A stretch of DNA of 64,000 bases. Origin: Asticcacaulis sp. AC460 (GTDB taxonomy: Bacteria > Pseudomonadota > Alphaproteobacteria > Caulobacterales > Caulobacteraceae). Made by a program: the position numbers and the translations under genes. Below, one piece after another: positions 33,068 to 44,367 of the stretch. The first letter of the stretch is position 1, and each line of letters opens with the position of its first letter. Location: contig NZ_AWGD01000020.1 in assembly GCF_000495795.1 (NCBI RefSeq), forward strand, positions 62,001-126,000, in the 5' to 3' direction. A model generated the notes under the pieces. It was not told the origin of the DNA and made no database searches. It saw nothing but the letters and a program-made list of their open reading frames with translations.

Positions 33068-34189
33068 TTACGTAACGTCACGCGTCCAGCGGCTGAGCAG
33101 TTCGGCGCGCAGCTTATCGAAGGTGCCGGCGGCGATCGCTTCGCGCATCCGGATCATCAGCGCCTGGAAGAAGGCGATGTTGTGCCACGACAGCAGGACC
33201 TGACCCAGGATCTCCTCAGCGCGCACCAGGTGATGCAGATAGGCCTTGGAATAGTCACGGCTGGCCGGGCAGTCGCTGGTCGCGTCCAGCGGTGCGTCGT
33301 CTTCGGCGAAGCGGGCATTCTTCATATTGATCGGCCCGTCCCAGGTCCACACCTGGCCGTGGCGGCCCGACCGGGTCGGCAGGACGCAGTCGAACATGTC
33401 GACGCCGCGCGCCACGCCTTCCAGCAGGTCGATCGGCTTGCCCACCCCCATCAGGTAGCGCGGCTTGTCCCAAGGCAGCAGGGGCGCGCAGAAATCCAGT
33501 GTGTCGCACATGGCGCGATGGCCTTCACCGACCGCCAGCCCGCCGATGGCGTAGCCGTCGAAGCCGATCTCCATCAGGCGGTCGGTCGATTCGCGGCGCA
33601 GATGCTCAAAGGTCGAGCCCTGCTGGATGCCGAACAGCACCTGACTGTCGCGCGTGCCGAAAGCCTGTTTCGAGCGCAGCCCCCACCGCGCCGACAATTG
33701 TAGGGCCTCCTGGGCGCGTTTCTCTTCGGCCGGCCATGACACGCACTCGTCCAGTTGCATGACGATGTCCGAGCCCAGCAGGTCGGCCTGGATTCCGATC
33801 GACCGCTCCGGCGACAGGACGTGTTTCGATCCGTCAATGTGCGAGGCGAAGGTGACGGCGTCCTCCTTGACCTTGGAGATTTTGGACAGGCTCATCACCT
33901 GGAAGCCGCCGCTGTCGGTCAGGATCGGACCGTCCCAGCCCATGAATTTGTGCAGGCCGCCCAGGCGCTTCACGCGCTCGGGCCCCGGCCGCAGCATCAG
34001 GTGGTAAGTGTTGCCCAAAATAATCTTGGCATGACTCTGGCGGACCATGTCGAGCGTCAGGGCCTTGACGGTGGCGGCGGTACCGACCGGCATGAAGATG
34101 GGGGTGGGGATGTCACCGCGCGGCGTCTTCAAGACGCCGGTGCGGGCCTGGCCTTGCGAGGCGTGGATCGTGAAGGGGAAGGCACTCAT
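33068..34189 (-). CDS. tgt: tRNA-guanine transglycosylase, with altered zinc site
   Basis: A 373-residue enzyme that swaps guanine-34 of GUN tRNAs for preQ1 in queuosine synthesis. Catalytic Asp92 (LTDSGG) and the nucleophile Asp267 ([10 protein letters not shown]) are present, as is the YLMGVGKP segment. The bacterial zinc site is normally CxCxxC plus a His; here the corresponding residues are Ser305, Cys307, Ser310 and His336, so two of the four ligands are missing while the rest of the fold is intact. The start at 34189 is two bases after the queA stop, so the two genes form an operon. The length is normal. Confidence 0.93.
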   Translation of the reverse strand: MSAFPFTIHASQGQARTGVLKTPRGDIPTPIFMPVGTAATVKALTLDMVRQSHAKIILGNTYHLMLRPGPERVKRLGGLHKFMGWDGPILTDSGGFQVMSLSKISKVKEDAVTFASHIDGSKHVLSPERSIGIQADLLGSDIVMQLDECVSWPAEEKRAQEALQLSARWGLRSKQAFGTRDSQVLFGIQQGSTFEHLRRESTDRLMEIGFDGYAIGGLAVGEGHRAMCDTLDFCAPLLPWDKPRYLMGVGKPIDLLEGVARGVDMFDCVLPTRSGRHGQVWTWDGPINMKNARFAEDDAPLDATSDCPASRDYSKAYLHHLVRAEEILGQVLLSWHNIAFFQALMIRMREAIAAGTFDKLRAELLSRWTRDVT

Positions 34190-34191
34190 GT

Positions 34192-35262
34192 TTAAACTTC
34201 CAGTTTTCGCGAAGTGTTGTCCAGCAGGCAGGCGTCGCCATACGAAAAGAAACGATAGCCGTCGTCGATGGCGTGACGGTAGGCGCGCTTCATGACCTCG
34301 GTGCCGGCGAGGGCGCTGACCAGCATGAACAGGGTCGATTTCGGCAGGTGGAAGTTGGTCATCAGCAGGTCGCAGGACCGCACCACCACGCCCGGCGTAA
34401 TGAAGATGGCGGTCTCGGAAGCGAAGGCCTGTATGGTGCCTTGCGGATCGCAAGCGCTTTCCAGCAGGCGCAGCGACGTGGTTCCGACGCACACAATGCG
34501 ACCACCGGCGGCGCGGGCGGCATTGATGCGGGCGGCGGATTCCGCTGTTATGACGCCGAATTCCGCGTGCATGACATGGTCGTTTGTGTCCTCGACCTTG
34601 ACCGGCAGGAAGGTCCCGGCGCCGACGTGCAGGGTTATGCGCTCCACCCCAACCCCGCCGTTTTGTAACACTTCCAGTAATTGCGAAGTGAAATGCAGCC
34701 CCGCCGTCGGTGCTGCGACCGAGCCTTCTTCGTTGGCAAAAATCGTCTGATAATCGCGCTTGTCCTGATCGTCCTCACGCCGTTTCGACCGTATATAGGG
34801 CGGCAGGGGCATGGCGCCGATGACGTGCAACCGCTCGATCAACTCCTGCGGAGTCTGTTGAAAATCAAGGGTATATCGCCCATCTTCTTCCTTGTCAGCC
34901 ACGATCGCTTGCAATTCAATATCGCTGCCGAAGTGCAAGTGATCGCCGATTTTGACCTTACGTCCGGGCTTCAGAAACGCCTGCCACTGCGTGGTGCCAG
35001 TAGATTTTATCAACGTCGCCTCGATGGCGACCTCGCTGTCGCCGCGGCGGCGCACCCCATGCAACTGCGCCGGCAACACCTTGGTGTCGTTGACCACCAG
35101 CAGGTCGCCAGGCTTCAGAAATTGCGCGATATCGCCGACCTTGGCATCGGTCAGGTCACCCTGCGCGTCGACGCGTAACAGGCGCGCGGATTCCCGCGGC
35201 TCGGCGGGGCGCAGGGCGATACGGTCGTCGGGAAGGTCGAAATCGAAGTCGGAAACCAGCAT
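34192..35262 (-). CDS. queA: S-adenosylmethionine:tRNA ribosyltransferase-isomerase
   Basis: A 356-residue enzyme that transfers and rearranges the ribose of SAM onto preQ1 in tRNA to make epoxyqueuosine, the step after Tgt. Family phrases are [20 protein letters not shown] at the start, [15 protein letters not shown], the PLPPYIR segment, PTAGLHFT and [16 protein letters not shown] at 35262 begins the family-typical protein; an in-frame TTG four codons upstream is not needed. It is followed by tgt with a two-base gap and clear translational coupling. Confidence 0.95.
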   Translation of the reverse strand: MLVSDFDFDLPDDRIALRPAEPRESARLLRVDAQGDLTDAKVGDIAQFLKPGDLLVVNDTKVLPAQLHGVRRRGDSEVAIEATLIKSTGTTQWQAFLKPGRKVKIGDHLHFGSDIELQAIVADKEEDGRYTLDFQQTPQELIERLHVIGAMPLPPYIRSKRREDDQDKRDYQTIFANEEGSVAAPTAGLHFTSQLLEVLQNGGVGVERITLHVGAGTFLPVKVEDTNDHVMHAEFGVITAESAARINAARAAGGRIVCVGTTSLRLLESACDPQGTIQAFASETAIFITPGVVVRSCDLLMTNFHLPKSTLFMLVSALAGTEVMKRAYRHAIDDGYRFFSYGDACLLDNTSRKLEV

Positions 35263-35301
35263 GGCGCGTCTCAAACGCGCAAATGCCGCTCAGGTCAAGG
35301 C

Positions 35302-35712
35302 TTAAACCGCCAGCGCCTTTTGCAGATAGCCGCGCTGGACCTTGATCCAGTCCAGGCCTTCGTCGAAGCTCGGGAAGATTTCGGTGCTGCGTGTCGGAAA
35401 CAGCGACTGAGTTACCGGCAGCCGCGCCCTTACCAGCGAATCTTCGCTGATGATGGCGGTGAAGCAGCCGCGGTCGCGGCCATTGGCAAAGGCCGACCAG
35501 CGTTGCCCCAGGTCTTCAATCTCGCCGACCAGGACGGTGCCGTCATACCGACGCATGTCAATGATGCAGTCATAGGTCCAGATCTCATGGACCTTAAGCA
35601 GTTGATCCATCATGCCATCATTGATCTCGTCGCCTTCGATTTCGCCGAAATAGCGCGCGATGAAGATGCGGCAGGTTTCGTCGAAGGTGATGGTGATGCG
35701 CGAACGGCTCAT
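35302..35712 (-). CDS. Hypothetical protein, member A of a tandem paralog pair
   Basis: A 136-residue soluble protein. Together with the next upstream gene it shares WTYD-x-x-x-D-x-RRY in the middle and F-x-SFDEGLDW-hydrophobic near the C-terminus. The alternation of strands and helices and the final SFDEGLDWIK helix are reminiscent of SpoIIAA/STAS-like proteins, but the match is weak. ATG at 35712 gives a natural start. It lies 39 bases upstream of queA on the same strand and could be co-transcribed with queA-tgt. The function is unknown. Confidence 0.62.
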   Translation of the reverse strand: MSRSRITITFDETCRIFIARYFGEIEGDEINDGMMDQLLKVHEIWTYDCIIDMRRYDGTVLVGEIEDLGQRWSAFANGRDRGCFTAIISEDSLVRARLPVTQSLFPTRSTEIFPSFDEGLDWIKVQRGYLQKALAV

Positions 35713-35795
35713 AGGGTCTTGTCCTGGCGGGACAATCACCATGTCACAACGGCCTTAAGGTAGTATTGAGGCGGTTGCAATTTTTTGCAATCCGA

Positions 35796-36191
35796 TCACG
35801 CGGCAAGCGCGGCGCCCGTTTTCAGCCAGTCCAGGCCTTCGTCGAACGATTCGAAAACGGCGATGCCGCGGTCCGGCATGGCGCCGCGCAATTCACGCAG
35901 TTGCAGATGCAGGACTGGGCAGGGGCTGACCAGAGCCATGCGGCGGTCGCGGTCGCGGCCTTCGGTCAGGGCGCGCCATTTGTGAGTCAGGAAGGACAGG
36001 TAGTCGCCGGAAAGTTCCGCTTCATAGCGGCGGAAATCGAACAGCGCGTCGTAGGTCCAGGGCTTGTCCACCTTGCCCAGGCGGTCGATCAGGTCCGGGC
36101 TGGCGCGTTCGTCGCGCAGGCTGTGCAGCCGGATAAACAGAATGCGGTTGAGGCCATCGACATTGAGGCTGATACGCGAACGCTTGGGCAT
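35796..36191 (-). CDS. Hypothetical protein, member B of a tandem paralog pair
   Basis: A 131-residue protein homologous to the gene at 35302-35712, with WTYDALFDFRRYE and FESFDEGLDWLK in the same places. The pair seems to have arisen by local duplication and has diverged strongly. There is no signal peptide or membrane helix. It precedes member A by 83 bases on the same strand and follows a 13-bp hairpin that separates it from the cyclophilin gene. Confidence 0.62.
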   Translation of the reverse strand: MPKRSRISLNVDGLNRILFIRLHSLRDERASPDLIDRLGKVDKPWTYDALFDFRRYEAELSGDYLSFLTHKWRALTEGRDRDRRMALVSPCPVLHLQLRELRGAMPDRGIAVFESFDEGLDWLKTGAALAA

Positions 36192-36218
36192 AGGGTACTC
36201 TACTACGGCTTGGTACTA

Positions 36219-36251
36219 TTAAGGCCCACATCTTAACGATGTGGGCCTTAA
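36219..36251. terminator. Hairpin between cyclophilin and the paralog pair
   Basis: TTAAGGCCCACAT (36219-36231) pairs perfectly with ATGTGGGCCTTAA (36239-36251) around a seven-base loop, 27 bases after the cyclophilin stop. A T run is missing, so it may be a factor-assisted terminator. Confidence 0.6.
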
Positions 36252-36278
36252 CAAGCTTTTAAGCTCAAGCCGAGAGTT

Positions 36279-36746
36279 TTAAACGACGTCGGCGGCAACG
36301 CGCATGGTAACGATCTTGCCCGGCGCGCGCGGCGGTTCGCCCTTGGGCAGGGCGTCGACGTTTTCCATGCCTTCGGTGACCTGGCCCCAGACCGTGTATT
36401 GCTTGTCCAGGAAGCGGGCGTCGTCGAAGCAGATGAAGAACTGGCTGTCGGCGGAATCCGGATTTTGCGAGCGAGCCATCGAGCAGACTCCGCGGACGTG
36501 CGGTTCGGCGTTGAATTCCTGCTTCAGCTTCTTGCCCGAACCGCCAAAGCCCTGGCCTTGCGGGTCGCCGCCCTGGGCCATGAAGCCCGGGATGACGCGG
36601 TGGAAGACGATGCCGTCATAGAAGCCTTCGCGCGCCAGTTCCTTGATACGGGCCACGTGGTTCGGCGCCAGGTCGGGGCGCAGGCGGATCGTCACCGGGC
36701 CGGTGTCGAGCGTGAGGATGAGGGTGTTTTCGGCATCATCGGCCAT
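36279..36746 (-). CDS. Cyclophilin-type peptidyl-prolyl isomerase
   Basis: A 155-residue cytosolic cyclophilin, the PpiB-type length with no signal peptide. The catalytic region FHRVIPGFMAQGGDPQGQG contains the active Arg, and MARSQNPDSADSQFFICF matches the binding-groove residues. It speeds cis-trans isomerisation of prolyl bonds during folding. It is the first of a possible series of same-strand genes reaching toward queA-tgt but is separated from them by a hairpin. Confidence 0.92.
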   Translation of the reverse strand: MADDAENTLILTLDTGPVTIRLRPDLAPNHVARIKELAREGFYDGIVFHRVIPGFMAQGGDPQGQGFGGSGKKLKQEFNAEPHVRGVCSMARSQNPDSADSQFFICFDDARFLDKQYTVWGQVTEGMENVDALPKGEPPRAPGKIVTMRVAADVV

Positions 36747-36820
36747 GGTTTAAGGCTCCTTGGGGCGGTAAATCGCGCCTGACATAGGCGTAAGGCGGCG
36801 CGATTGCAAATCCGGAATCG

Positions 36821-37153
36821 TCAGCCGCATTCCGCCGGCAGTTGCAGGTTGATCGGCAGGTTGTCGCAGGCACGCTTGATTTCGGTCCGGATGATCTTGC
36901 AGGACGTGTCGACATCGCAGAGCTGTTTGGTCTCGGGGGACAGCCTGACGCACCGTTGCGCCAGCTTGTGGGCTTCCTCGTCGCCGATCTCAAGGCGGCA
37001 TGATCCGGCCTTTTCCGATGAGTCGACATAGGTCACTTGCGGCAGTTGCGAGGCGGCTTCCACCTCGGCGGCGGTGGCGACGTCAGCCGGCTTTTCGGAC
37101 GGCCCACAGGCCGATAGCAGGAAAAGCGGGATCAGGAACAGGGCAGGGCGCAT
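36821..37153 (-). CDS. Small Cys-rich lipoprotein
   Basis: A 110-residue protein with a lipoprotein signal peptide and lipobox LSAC (Cys16). The mature part is short and has five further Cys (SCRL, RCVRL, LCDVD, SCKII, ACDN), so disulfides are likely, with a charged helix between. No family recognised. AAAGGA lies upstream of ATG 37153. It lies 74 bases upstream of the cyclophilin gene on the same strand. Confidence 0.65.
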   Translation of the reverse strand: MRPALFLIPLFLLSACGPSEKPADVATAAEVEAASQLPQVTYVDSSEKAGSCRLEIGDEEAHKLAQRCVRLSPETKQLCDVDTSCKIIRTEIKRACDNLPINLQLPAECG

Positions 37154-37252
37154 GGCTTGAGTCCTTTCGTTCTGATGGCGGTTTAGCGGGTTGAATGTAA
37201 GAAAGGAATTTGGAAGCTTTCGTGACATGGGTCCGACTGATATAGACGCGGC

Positions 37253-37969
37253 ATGAACGATACTCCCGAAGAGCCCGAACGTCGCCGCATGGTCAAGCCG
37301 CCCGAGGGCGGAACCCTGGCCGGACGCGGTAAAGGCCACACCGCCGTCAAGACTGCCAAGTACCGCACGCAATCCTCTGCCAAGTGGCTGGAACGGCAAT
37401 TGAACGACCCTTATGTCCAGCAGGCCAAGGCTGAGGGCTGGCGATCGCGCGCCGCCTTCAAGCTGATCGAGATCGACGAACGCTTTCGCCTGCTCAAGCG
37501 CGGATCCCGCGTCATCGACCTGGGCTGCGCGCCTGGCGGTTGGGTCCAGGTCGCGAAAAAGCGCGGCGCGGCGCACGTCGTCGGCGTCGACCTGTTGCCG
37601 GTCGATCCGGTGCCGGGCGCTGATATCCTGCAGGCCGATTTTACCGATCCGGCTATCGGCCCGCAACTGATCGAATTGATGGGGGGCAAGCCGGATATCG
37701 TGCTGTCCGACCTGGCGCACAATACAGTCGGACACAAACAGACCGACCACCTTAAGATCATGGGGCTGCTGGAGATGGCCGGCGACTTCGCGCTCGACAA
37801 TCTCAAGCCCGGCGGCGCCTTTGTCGCCAAGGCCTTCCAGGGCGGCGAGACGGAACAACTGCTGTTGAAGTTGAAGCACGCCTTCGAAGTGGTCAAGCAC
37901 ATGAAGCCCAAGTCCAGCCGCGCCGGTTCGACGGAAATCTACATCGTGGCGACGGGCTTTAAGGGGTAA
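37253..37969 (+). CDS. rlmE: 23S rRNA 2'-O-ribose U2552 methyltransferase
   Basis: A 238-residue RrmJ/FtsJ enzyme that methylates the A-loop of 23S rRNA. The catalytic tetrad Lys70, Asp153, Lys193 and Glu228 is complete in SRAAFKL, SDLAHN, FVAKAFQGG and STEIYIVATGFK. SAM is bound by the loop DLGCAPGGWVQVA. A basic 40-residue N-terminal tail precedes the fold, as usual in alphaproteobacteria. In related genomes it is often next to a Ppx/GppA gene; here it stands alone. Confidence 0.94.
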   Translation: MNDTPEEPERRRMVKPPEGGTLAGRGKGHTAVKTAKYRTQSSAKWLERQLNDPYVQQAKAEGWRSRAAFKLIEIDERFRLLKRGSRVIDLGCAPGGWVQVAKKRGAAHVVGVDLLPVDPVPGADILQADFTDPAIGPQLIELMGGKPDIVLSDLAHNTVGHKQTDHLKIMGLLEMAGDFALDNLKPGGAFVAKAFQGGETEQLLLKLKHAFEVVKHMKPKSSRAGSTEIYIVATGFKG

Positions 37970-38028
37970 TGCCATTGCCGCCCTGCAATCGCGGGGTTAG
38001 GGTTGCGGCTGCATTAGGAGGGCTGGAC

Positions 38029-38367
38029 GTGAAGAGACTGATTGTCACCATTCTTGTGGTTGTGGTTGCCGTGTTCGTCGGCTGGGCGACCTGCCCGTAC
38101 TGGACCGCGGGCTCGACGGAGGTTACCGTCACCCACGTTGAAAACAAGCTTATGGATCGGCACGGCAAACGCCAGGATGTCTATCTGGTCTTCACCAGCG
38201 ACGGTACCTATCGCAACACCGACAGCCTGCACTATTTCAAGTTCAACTCCTCCGATATCCAGGGCAAGCTGGCCCAACAGGGGCGTTTCAAGATCAGCTA
38301 TTACGGCTTCCGGGTGCCGGTGCTGTCGATGTACAAGAACATCACCAAGGCCGAGAAGATCGAGTAG
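38029..38367 (+). CDS. DUF1523-like membrane-anchored protein
   Basis: A 112-residue protein with one N-terminal membrane helix (about residues 4-21) and a small periplasmic domain. GTG at 38029 is set by AGGAGG seven bases upstream. The phrases VYLVFTSDGTYRNTDSLHYFKFNSSDIQ and a closing YYGFRVPVLSMYKN resemble DUF1523, a family found mainly in alphaproteobacteria with no known function. The following gene starts one base after its stop codon. Confidence 0.62.
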   Translation: MKRLIVTILVVVVAVFVGWATCPYWTAGSTEVTVTHVENKLMDRHGKRQDVYLVFTSDGTYRNTDSLHYFKFNSSDIQGKLAQQGRFKISYYGFRVPVLSMYKNITKAEKIE

Positions 38368-38368
38368 C

Positions 38369-38917
38369 ATGTCGTCCCAGGCCTATCTCGATACCATCCG
38401 CGAAAAGACGGGATTGGGACCCGACGATTTCCGCCGCATCGCCGCCGAACGCGGATTGACCAAACATGCCGACATCCTGGCCTGGGCCAAGGGCGAACTG
38501 GGCCTGGGACATGGCCACGCGAATGCGATCGCGGCCGTACTGAAACAGGATGCCGCCGGCGGGCCGAAATCAGCCGATGATAAGCTGGCGGCGCATTTCG
38601 CCGGCAAGAAGGCGATATGGCAGAGCGCTTTCGATGCGCTGGCGGCCGAAGTCAACGGCTTTGGCGAAAACGAGATCGCTCCAGCGGAAGGCTACATAAA
38701 TCTGAACCGCGGCAAGATGAAGTTCGGCATCGTCCAGGTCGGCGTTGAGCGCATGGATGTCGGGATCAAGCTGAAGGGCTTCGATCCTGGTGAGCGGCTG
38801 GAGGCCGCAGGAAGCTGGAACGCCATGGTAACGCACCGGGTGCGTGTGACCGGGTCGGACCAAATCGACACGGAACTTTTGGGATGGCTGCGCGCCGCCT
38901 ATAACGCGGCCGGTTAG
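38369..38917 (+). CDS. DUF4287/DUF5655-domain protein
   Basis: A 182-residue soluble protein with two domains. Residues 1-70 are helical with GLGPDDFRRIAAERGL and HGHANAIAAVLK, as in DUF4287. Residues 75-182 have IWQSAFDALAAEVNGFG and a strand-rich tail typical of DUF5655, a domain of unknown function often seen in stand-alone bacterial proteins. It is coupled to the preceding DUF1523-like gene and its stop overlaps the convergent gene by four bases. Confidence 0.68.
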   Translation: MSSQAYLDTIREKTGLGPDDFRRIAAERGLTKHADILAWAKGELGLGHGHANAIAAVLKQDAAGGPKSADDKLAAHFAGKKAIWQSAFDALAAEVNGFGENEIAPAEGYINLNRGKMKFGIVQVGVERMDVGIKLKGFDPGERLEAAGSWNAMVTHRVRVTGSDQIDTELLGWLRAAYNAAG

Positions 38918-39399
38918 AAACTGTCGGCCGCTGGCGCAGGGGGCTTGGACCGCCAAAACCGCCAAACCACCCATGCAGCGAGGGTGGTCAAAACGCCCAA
39001 ACTTCCCGTGATGAGATGACCAGAATCCCAGAATTGCCATTCGCCGGTCGGTTCATCACTGGCAAGTATCGGCCAAAACAAAAAAGTCATGCCGGCGCCA
39101 AGGCCGTAGCCGCAGAAAAACCCAAACGGACTAAGCAACCACCAGCGGTCCAGACGCCAGCGAGCCAGCAGGAGAAGCGTGGGTATGCCGATTCCGGCGA
39201 CCGGAACCAAGGCAACGGCAAAAAGGAAGACGAGACCAAGCGCCATCGAACCGAATGGCATATATCCGCCGCCTTGCTGAAGTGCCGTTATCACCGCGCA
39301 GACAGCCAAAGCCGCCATCATGGCGGCGGTTCCCACAGCCGACGCACCAAGGGCCCGCAGGAACGGCGACATAGAGGCGAAGGGTGCGGGCGCCGACAT
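38914..39399 (-). CDS. Small integral membrane protein
   Basis: A 161-residue protein with four predicted membrane helices (about residues 20-42, 52-80, 88-108 and 128-150) and a Pro/Ala-rich C-terminal tail. No family recognised. ATG at 39399 replaces an in-frame TTG one codon earlier. It is divergent from guaB across about 200 bp, which must hold the guaB promoter. Confidence 0.58.
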   Translation of the reverse strand: MSAPAPFASMSPFLRALGASAVGTAAMMAALAVCAVITALQQGGGYMPFGSMALGLVFLFAVALVPVAGIGIPTLLLLARWRLDRWWLLSPFGFFCGYGLGAGMTFLFWPILASDEPTGEWQFWDSGHLITGSLGVLTTLAAWVVWRFWRSKPPAPAADSF

Positions 39400-39417
39400 C
39401 AAACCAAAGCCTTCTGA

Positions 39418-41055
<1,638 letters not shown>

Positions 41056-41070
41056 GATTGGGCAATAGTC

Positions 41071-41475
41071 ATGACACAGGAACTCTGGGTTGCGGTCTGG
41101 GCGGGGCTGGTCGGTCTGATCACCCTGCTGGCCGCGCCGGTCGCGGCCTATACGGCGCCCGGCTATCCGAAGTGGAACGCCGGTCCGCGCGATACGCCGT
41201 TCGAGCTGCCGCCGGTGGCCGGACGGCTGCAACGGGCGTTTGCCAACTTCATGGAAACCTATGTTTTCTTTGCGGTTGTTGCGGTCTGCCTGAACTTTTC
41301 AGCGAAGTCGGACCTGATTTCGATCTGGGGATCGCACATCTACCTGGTCGGCCGCATCGCCTATGTGCCGCTCTACGTCCTCGGTGTGCGTGGCATCCGT
41401 TCGCTGGCCTGGATATTCTCTCTGATCGGCCTTTTGATGTGCCTGTACACGCTCTTTTTCGGACACGCCCTTTGA
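41071..41475 (+). CDS. MAPEG-family membrane protein
   Basis: A 134-residue protein with four membrane helices and the MAPEG-like opening segment with Arg/Asn-rich loop RLQRAFANFMETYVFF, where the glutathione-binding residues of the eicosanoid/glutathione family lie. Bacterial members are poorly characterised. It starts 15 bases after guaB and its stop overlaps the TTG start of rsmB, so the three are likely co-transcribed. A role in lipid or glutathione chemistry is inferred from family only. Confidence 0.75.
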   Translation: MTQELWVAVWAGLVGLITLLAAPVAAYTAPGYPKWNAGPRDTPFELPPVAGRLQRAFANFMETYVFFAVVAVCLNFSAKSDLISIWGSHIYLVGRIAYVPLYVLGVRGIRSLAWIFSLIGLLMCLYTLFFGHAL

Positions 41476-42797
41476 CGCCAGCCGCCCGCCTGCAAGCCGC
41501 CGCCGACATCCTGGACCAGTTGTCCGGGACGCGGGCGACGGCGGAAGCCGTCCTGAAGCAGTGGGGGCAAGGCCATCGCTATGCCGGCTCGAAAGACCGC
41601 CGCGCCATTGCCGACCGGGTTTATCGCTGTACGCGTGCCCGGTCGCGCCTGTTGTGGGCGATGCAGAAGACCGAAAAGTCGGCCGGGCAGGGCAGGGCTT
41701 TGGTCCTGGCATCGCTGGCCCTGATCGATGGCGCGCCTCTGGACGAGATCGAGACCTTGTTCAACGGTTCAGGCTATGGGCCGAAACCTTTGACGGATGA
41801 AGAAAAATCCCTGATTTCATCGGTTGACGGTGATGCCCCTTTGTGGGTGAAAACCGGATTGCCGGAATTCGTGGTCGGCCGTTTCCAGCAGCAGTTCGGC
41901 GACGATTGGGCCGCTGAAGCCACCGACCTGATGATGCCGCGGGCCCCCATCGATCTACGGGTCAATGGTGCCCGCACGACCCGCGATGCCATGCTTAAGG
42001 TTCTGGGTGAGGAGGGGCTCTCGCCGCAACCGGCGCCGTTTTCGCGCTTTGGCATCCGCCTGCCGGCCGAGCCGCCGCCCAACCTGGTCAAGCTGTCGGC
42101 CTATCAGCAGGGGCTGATCGAAATCCAGGACGAAGGTTCGCAACTGGCCGCCTTCCTGGCCGGTGCCGGTCTGTTGCCGGGGGCGGACAAAGTCGTCGAT
42201 TTCTGCGCCGGCGGCGGCGGCAAGACCCTGGCCCTGGCTCAGATGATGGACGGCAATGGCGAGATCTATGCCTGCGATGTCGTCGAAAAACGTCTGCGCG
42301 CCATCGAACCCAGGCTGCAGCGCGCCGGTGCGTCGGCCCATTTCGTCCATTTTTTCGATCCGGAAGATGAGACGCAGCTTGAACTGCTGCGCGGCGCCGA
42401 CCTCGTTCTGGTCGATGCGCCCTGTTCGGGTTCCGGCACTTGGCGCCGTCACCCCGAGGAAGCCCATCGCTTGAACGAGGCCGAGGTCAAGCGGCTGCAC
42501 GACCTGCAAACCCATATCCTGTCGCGGGCGGCGCGCTGCGTGAAGCCCGGCGGCCGGCTGGTCTATGTCACCTGTTCGGTACTGGACGACGAAAACGCCG
42601 CCACGGCCGATGCGTTCGAAGCGCAGAACCCGGCCTTCGATGCCTTGCCGATCCACAGCCTGGCCGGGATGGCCGGTCTTTATATCGATCAGGCGGCGCA
42701 CCTGACCCAACTTTCGGCAGGCCACCGCCTGCGCCTCACCCCCCATACCACTGCCACCGACGGCTTCTTCATCGCCGCCTATACAAGGACGTCCTAA
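41472..42797 (+). CDS. rsmB: rRNA (cytosine-5-)-methyltransferase, RsmB/Sun family
   Basis: A 441-residue protein starting at TTG 41472, which overlaps the MAPEG stop. The first 140 residues are helical and NusB-like. The methyltransferase domain has DKVVDFCAGGGGKTLALAQ, the motif IV Cys in DAPCSGSGTWRRHPE and the catalytic Cys in YVTCSVLDDEN, which together are the two-cysteine signature of m5C RNA enzymes. The likely target is C967 of 16S rRNA. The gene ends directly at the GTG of guaA with no gap. Confidence 0.85.
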   Translation: MTPAARLQAAADILDQLSGTRATAEAVLKQWGQGHRYAGSKDRRAIADRVYRCTRARSRLLWAMQKTEKSAGQGRALVLASLALIDGAPLDEIETLFNGSGYGPKPLTDEEKSLISSVDGDAPLWVKTGLPEFVVGRFQQQFGDDWAAEATDLMMPRAPIDLRVNGARTTRDAMLKVLGEEGLSPQPAPFSRFGIRLPAEPPPNLVKLSAYQQGLIEIQDEGSQLAAFLAGAGLLPGADKVVDFCAGGGGKTLALAQMMDGNGEIYACDVVEKRLRAIEPRLQRAGASAHFVHFFDPEDETQLELLRGADLVLVDAPCSGSGTWRRHPEEAHRLNEAEVKRLHDLQTHILSRAARCVKPGGRLVYVTCSVLDDENAATADAFEAQNPAFDALPIHSLAGMAGLYIDQAAHLTQLSAGHRLRLTPHTTATDGFFIAAYTRTS

Positions 42798-44342
42798 GTG
42801 CCCGCTCATCACGAAGCGCTTCTCATCATCGATTTTGGTTCCCAGGTCACCCAACTGATCGCGCGCCGGGTGCGCGAATGCGGCGTCTACTGCGAAATCC
42901 ACCCCTTCACCAAGGCGGCCCACGCCATCGACAGCCTGCGCCCCAAGGCGGTGATCCTGTCGGGGTCACCGCACAGCGTCATCGACCAGGGACCGAAGAT
43001 CGACGCGACCCTGTTCGAGATGAACTTGCCGGTGTTCGGCATCTGCTACGGCGAGCAACTGATGTGCGACCTGCTGGGCGGCAAGGTCGAAGCCGGCCAT
43101 GACCGCGAATTCGGGCGCGCGAACATCAACATCGTCAAGCCGTCGCCGATCTTCAAGGGGCTGAATGACAGCGAAACCGTGTGGATGAGCCACGGCGACC
43201 GCGTCACCGCCATACCCGAAGGCTTCGAGGTCATCGCCGTGTCGGAAGGCGCGCCCTATGCCGCTATCGCTGATGAAGCGCGCAAGTTCTACGCCGTGCA
43301 GTTCCACCCGGAAGTGGTCCACACGGCCCGCGGCACCGACATTATCCGCAACTTCCTGTTCGAAATCGCCGGCTTTACCGGCGACTGGTCGATGGCGTCG
43401 TTCCGCGACGAGCAGGTGGCTAAGATCCGTGCCCAGGTCGGTTCGGGTAAAGTCATCTGCGGCCTGTCGGGTGGGGTTGATTCCTCTGTCGCCGCCGTCC
43501 TGATCCACGAAGCCATCGGCGAGCAACTGACCTGCGTCTTCGTCGACACGGGTCTGCTGCGCAAGGAGGAGGGAGCGCAGGTGGTTTCCCTCTTCAGGGA
43601 TCACTACAACATCCCGCTGATCCATGTTGAAGCGCAAGAGCTTTTCCTCGGTGCGCTGGCGGGGATCGACGATCCCGAAACCAAGCGCAAGACCATCGGC
43701 AAGCTGTTTATCGACGTGTTTGACGCCGAGGCCGCCAAGATCGATGGCGCGCAGTTCCTGGCCCAGGGGACGTTATATCCTGACGTGGTAGAGAGCGTGT
43801 CGCCTTCGGGTGGCCCTTCGGCGGTAATCAAGTCGCACCACAATGTCGGCGGTCTGCCGGACTATATGAAGCTAAAACTGGTCGAGCCGCTGCGTGAGCT
43901 GTTCAAGGACGAAGTGCGGGCTTTAGGCCGCGAACTAGGCCTGTCCGAACAGTTTGTCGGCCGCCATCCGTTCCCCGGACCGGGTCTGGCGATCCGCATT
44001 CCGGGCGCCGTAACGCCGGAAAAGGTAAAAACCCTCCAGGAAGCCGACGCCATCTATCTCGATGAAATCCGCAAGGCGGGTCTGTACGACCAGATCTGGC
44101 AGGCCTTTGCCGTGCTTCTGCCGGTCAAAACGGTGGGCGTTATGGGCGATGCCCGGACCTATGAGGACGTGTTGGCTTTGCGCGCGGTGACGTCGAGCGA
44201 CGGCATGACGGCGGACTTTTTCGAGTTCCCGTGGCCGGTTCTGGGCCGCTGCGCCACCCGCATCGTCAACGAAGTCCGCGGCGTCAACCGCGTGGTCTAT
44301 GATGTGACGTCCAAGCCGCCTGGCACGATCGAGTGGGAGTAG
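42798..44342 (+). CDS. guaA: GMP synthase (glutamine-hydrolysing)
   Basis: A 514-residue two-domain enzyme that aminates XMP to GMP. The N-terminal class I glutaminase domain has Cys83 in GICYGEQ and the His/Glu pair in QFHPEVVHT. The ATP pyrophosphatase domain carries the P-loop GLSGGVDSS. The C-terminal dimerisation domain ends in KPPGTIEWE as in all homologs. It starts at GTG 42798, immediately after the rsmB stop, which suggests coupling. With guaB upstream, both GMP steps are in one neighbourhood. Confidence 0.96.
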   Translation: MPAHHEALLIIDFGSQVTQLIARRVRECGVYCEIHPFTKAAHAIDSLRPKAVILSGSPHSVIDQGPKIDATLFEMNLPVFGICYGEQLMCDLLGGKVEAGHDREFGRANINIVKPSPIFKGLNDSETVWMSHGDRVTAIPEGFEVIAVSEGAPYAAIADEARKFYAVQFHPEVVHTARGTDIIRNFLFEIAGFTGDWSMASFRDEQVAKIRAQVGSGKVICGLSGGVDSSVAAVLIHEAIGEQLTCVFVDTGLLRKEEGAQVVSLFRDHYNIPLIHVEAQELFLGALAGIDDPETKRKTIGKLFIDVFDAEAAKIDGAQFLAQGTLYPDVVESVSPSGGPSAVIKSHHNVGGLPDYMKLKLVEPLRELFKDEVRALGRELGLSEQFVGRHPFPGPGLAIRIPGAVTPEKVKTLQEADAIYLDEIRKAGLYDQIWQAFAVLLPVKTVGVMGDARTYEDVLALRAVTSSDGMTADFFEFPWPVLGRCATRIVNEVRGVNRVVYDVTSKPPGTIEWE

Positions 44343-44367
44343 GCGTTCCCTATTCGTGTACGTGAAC

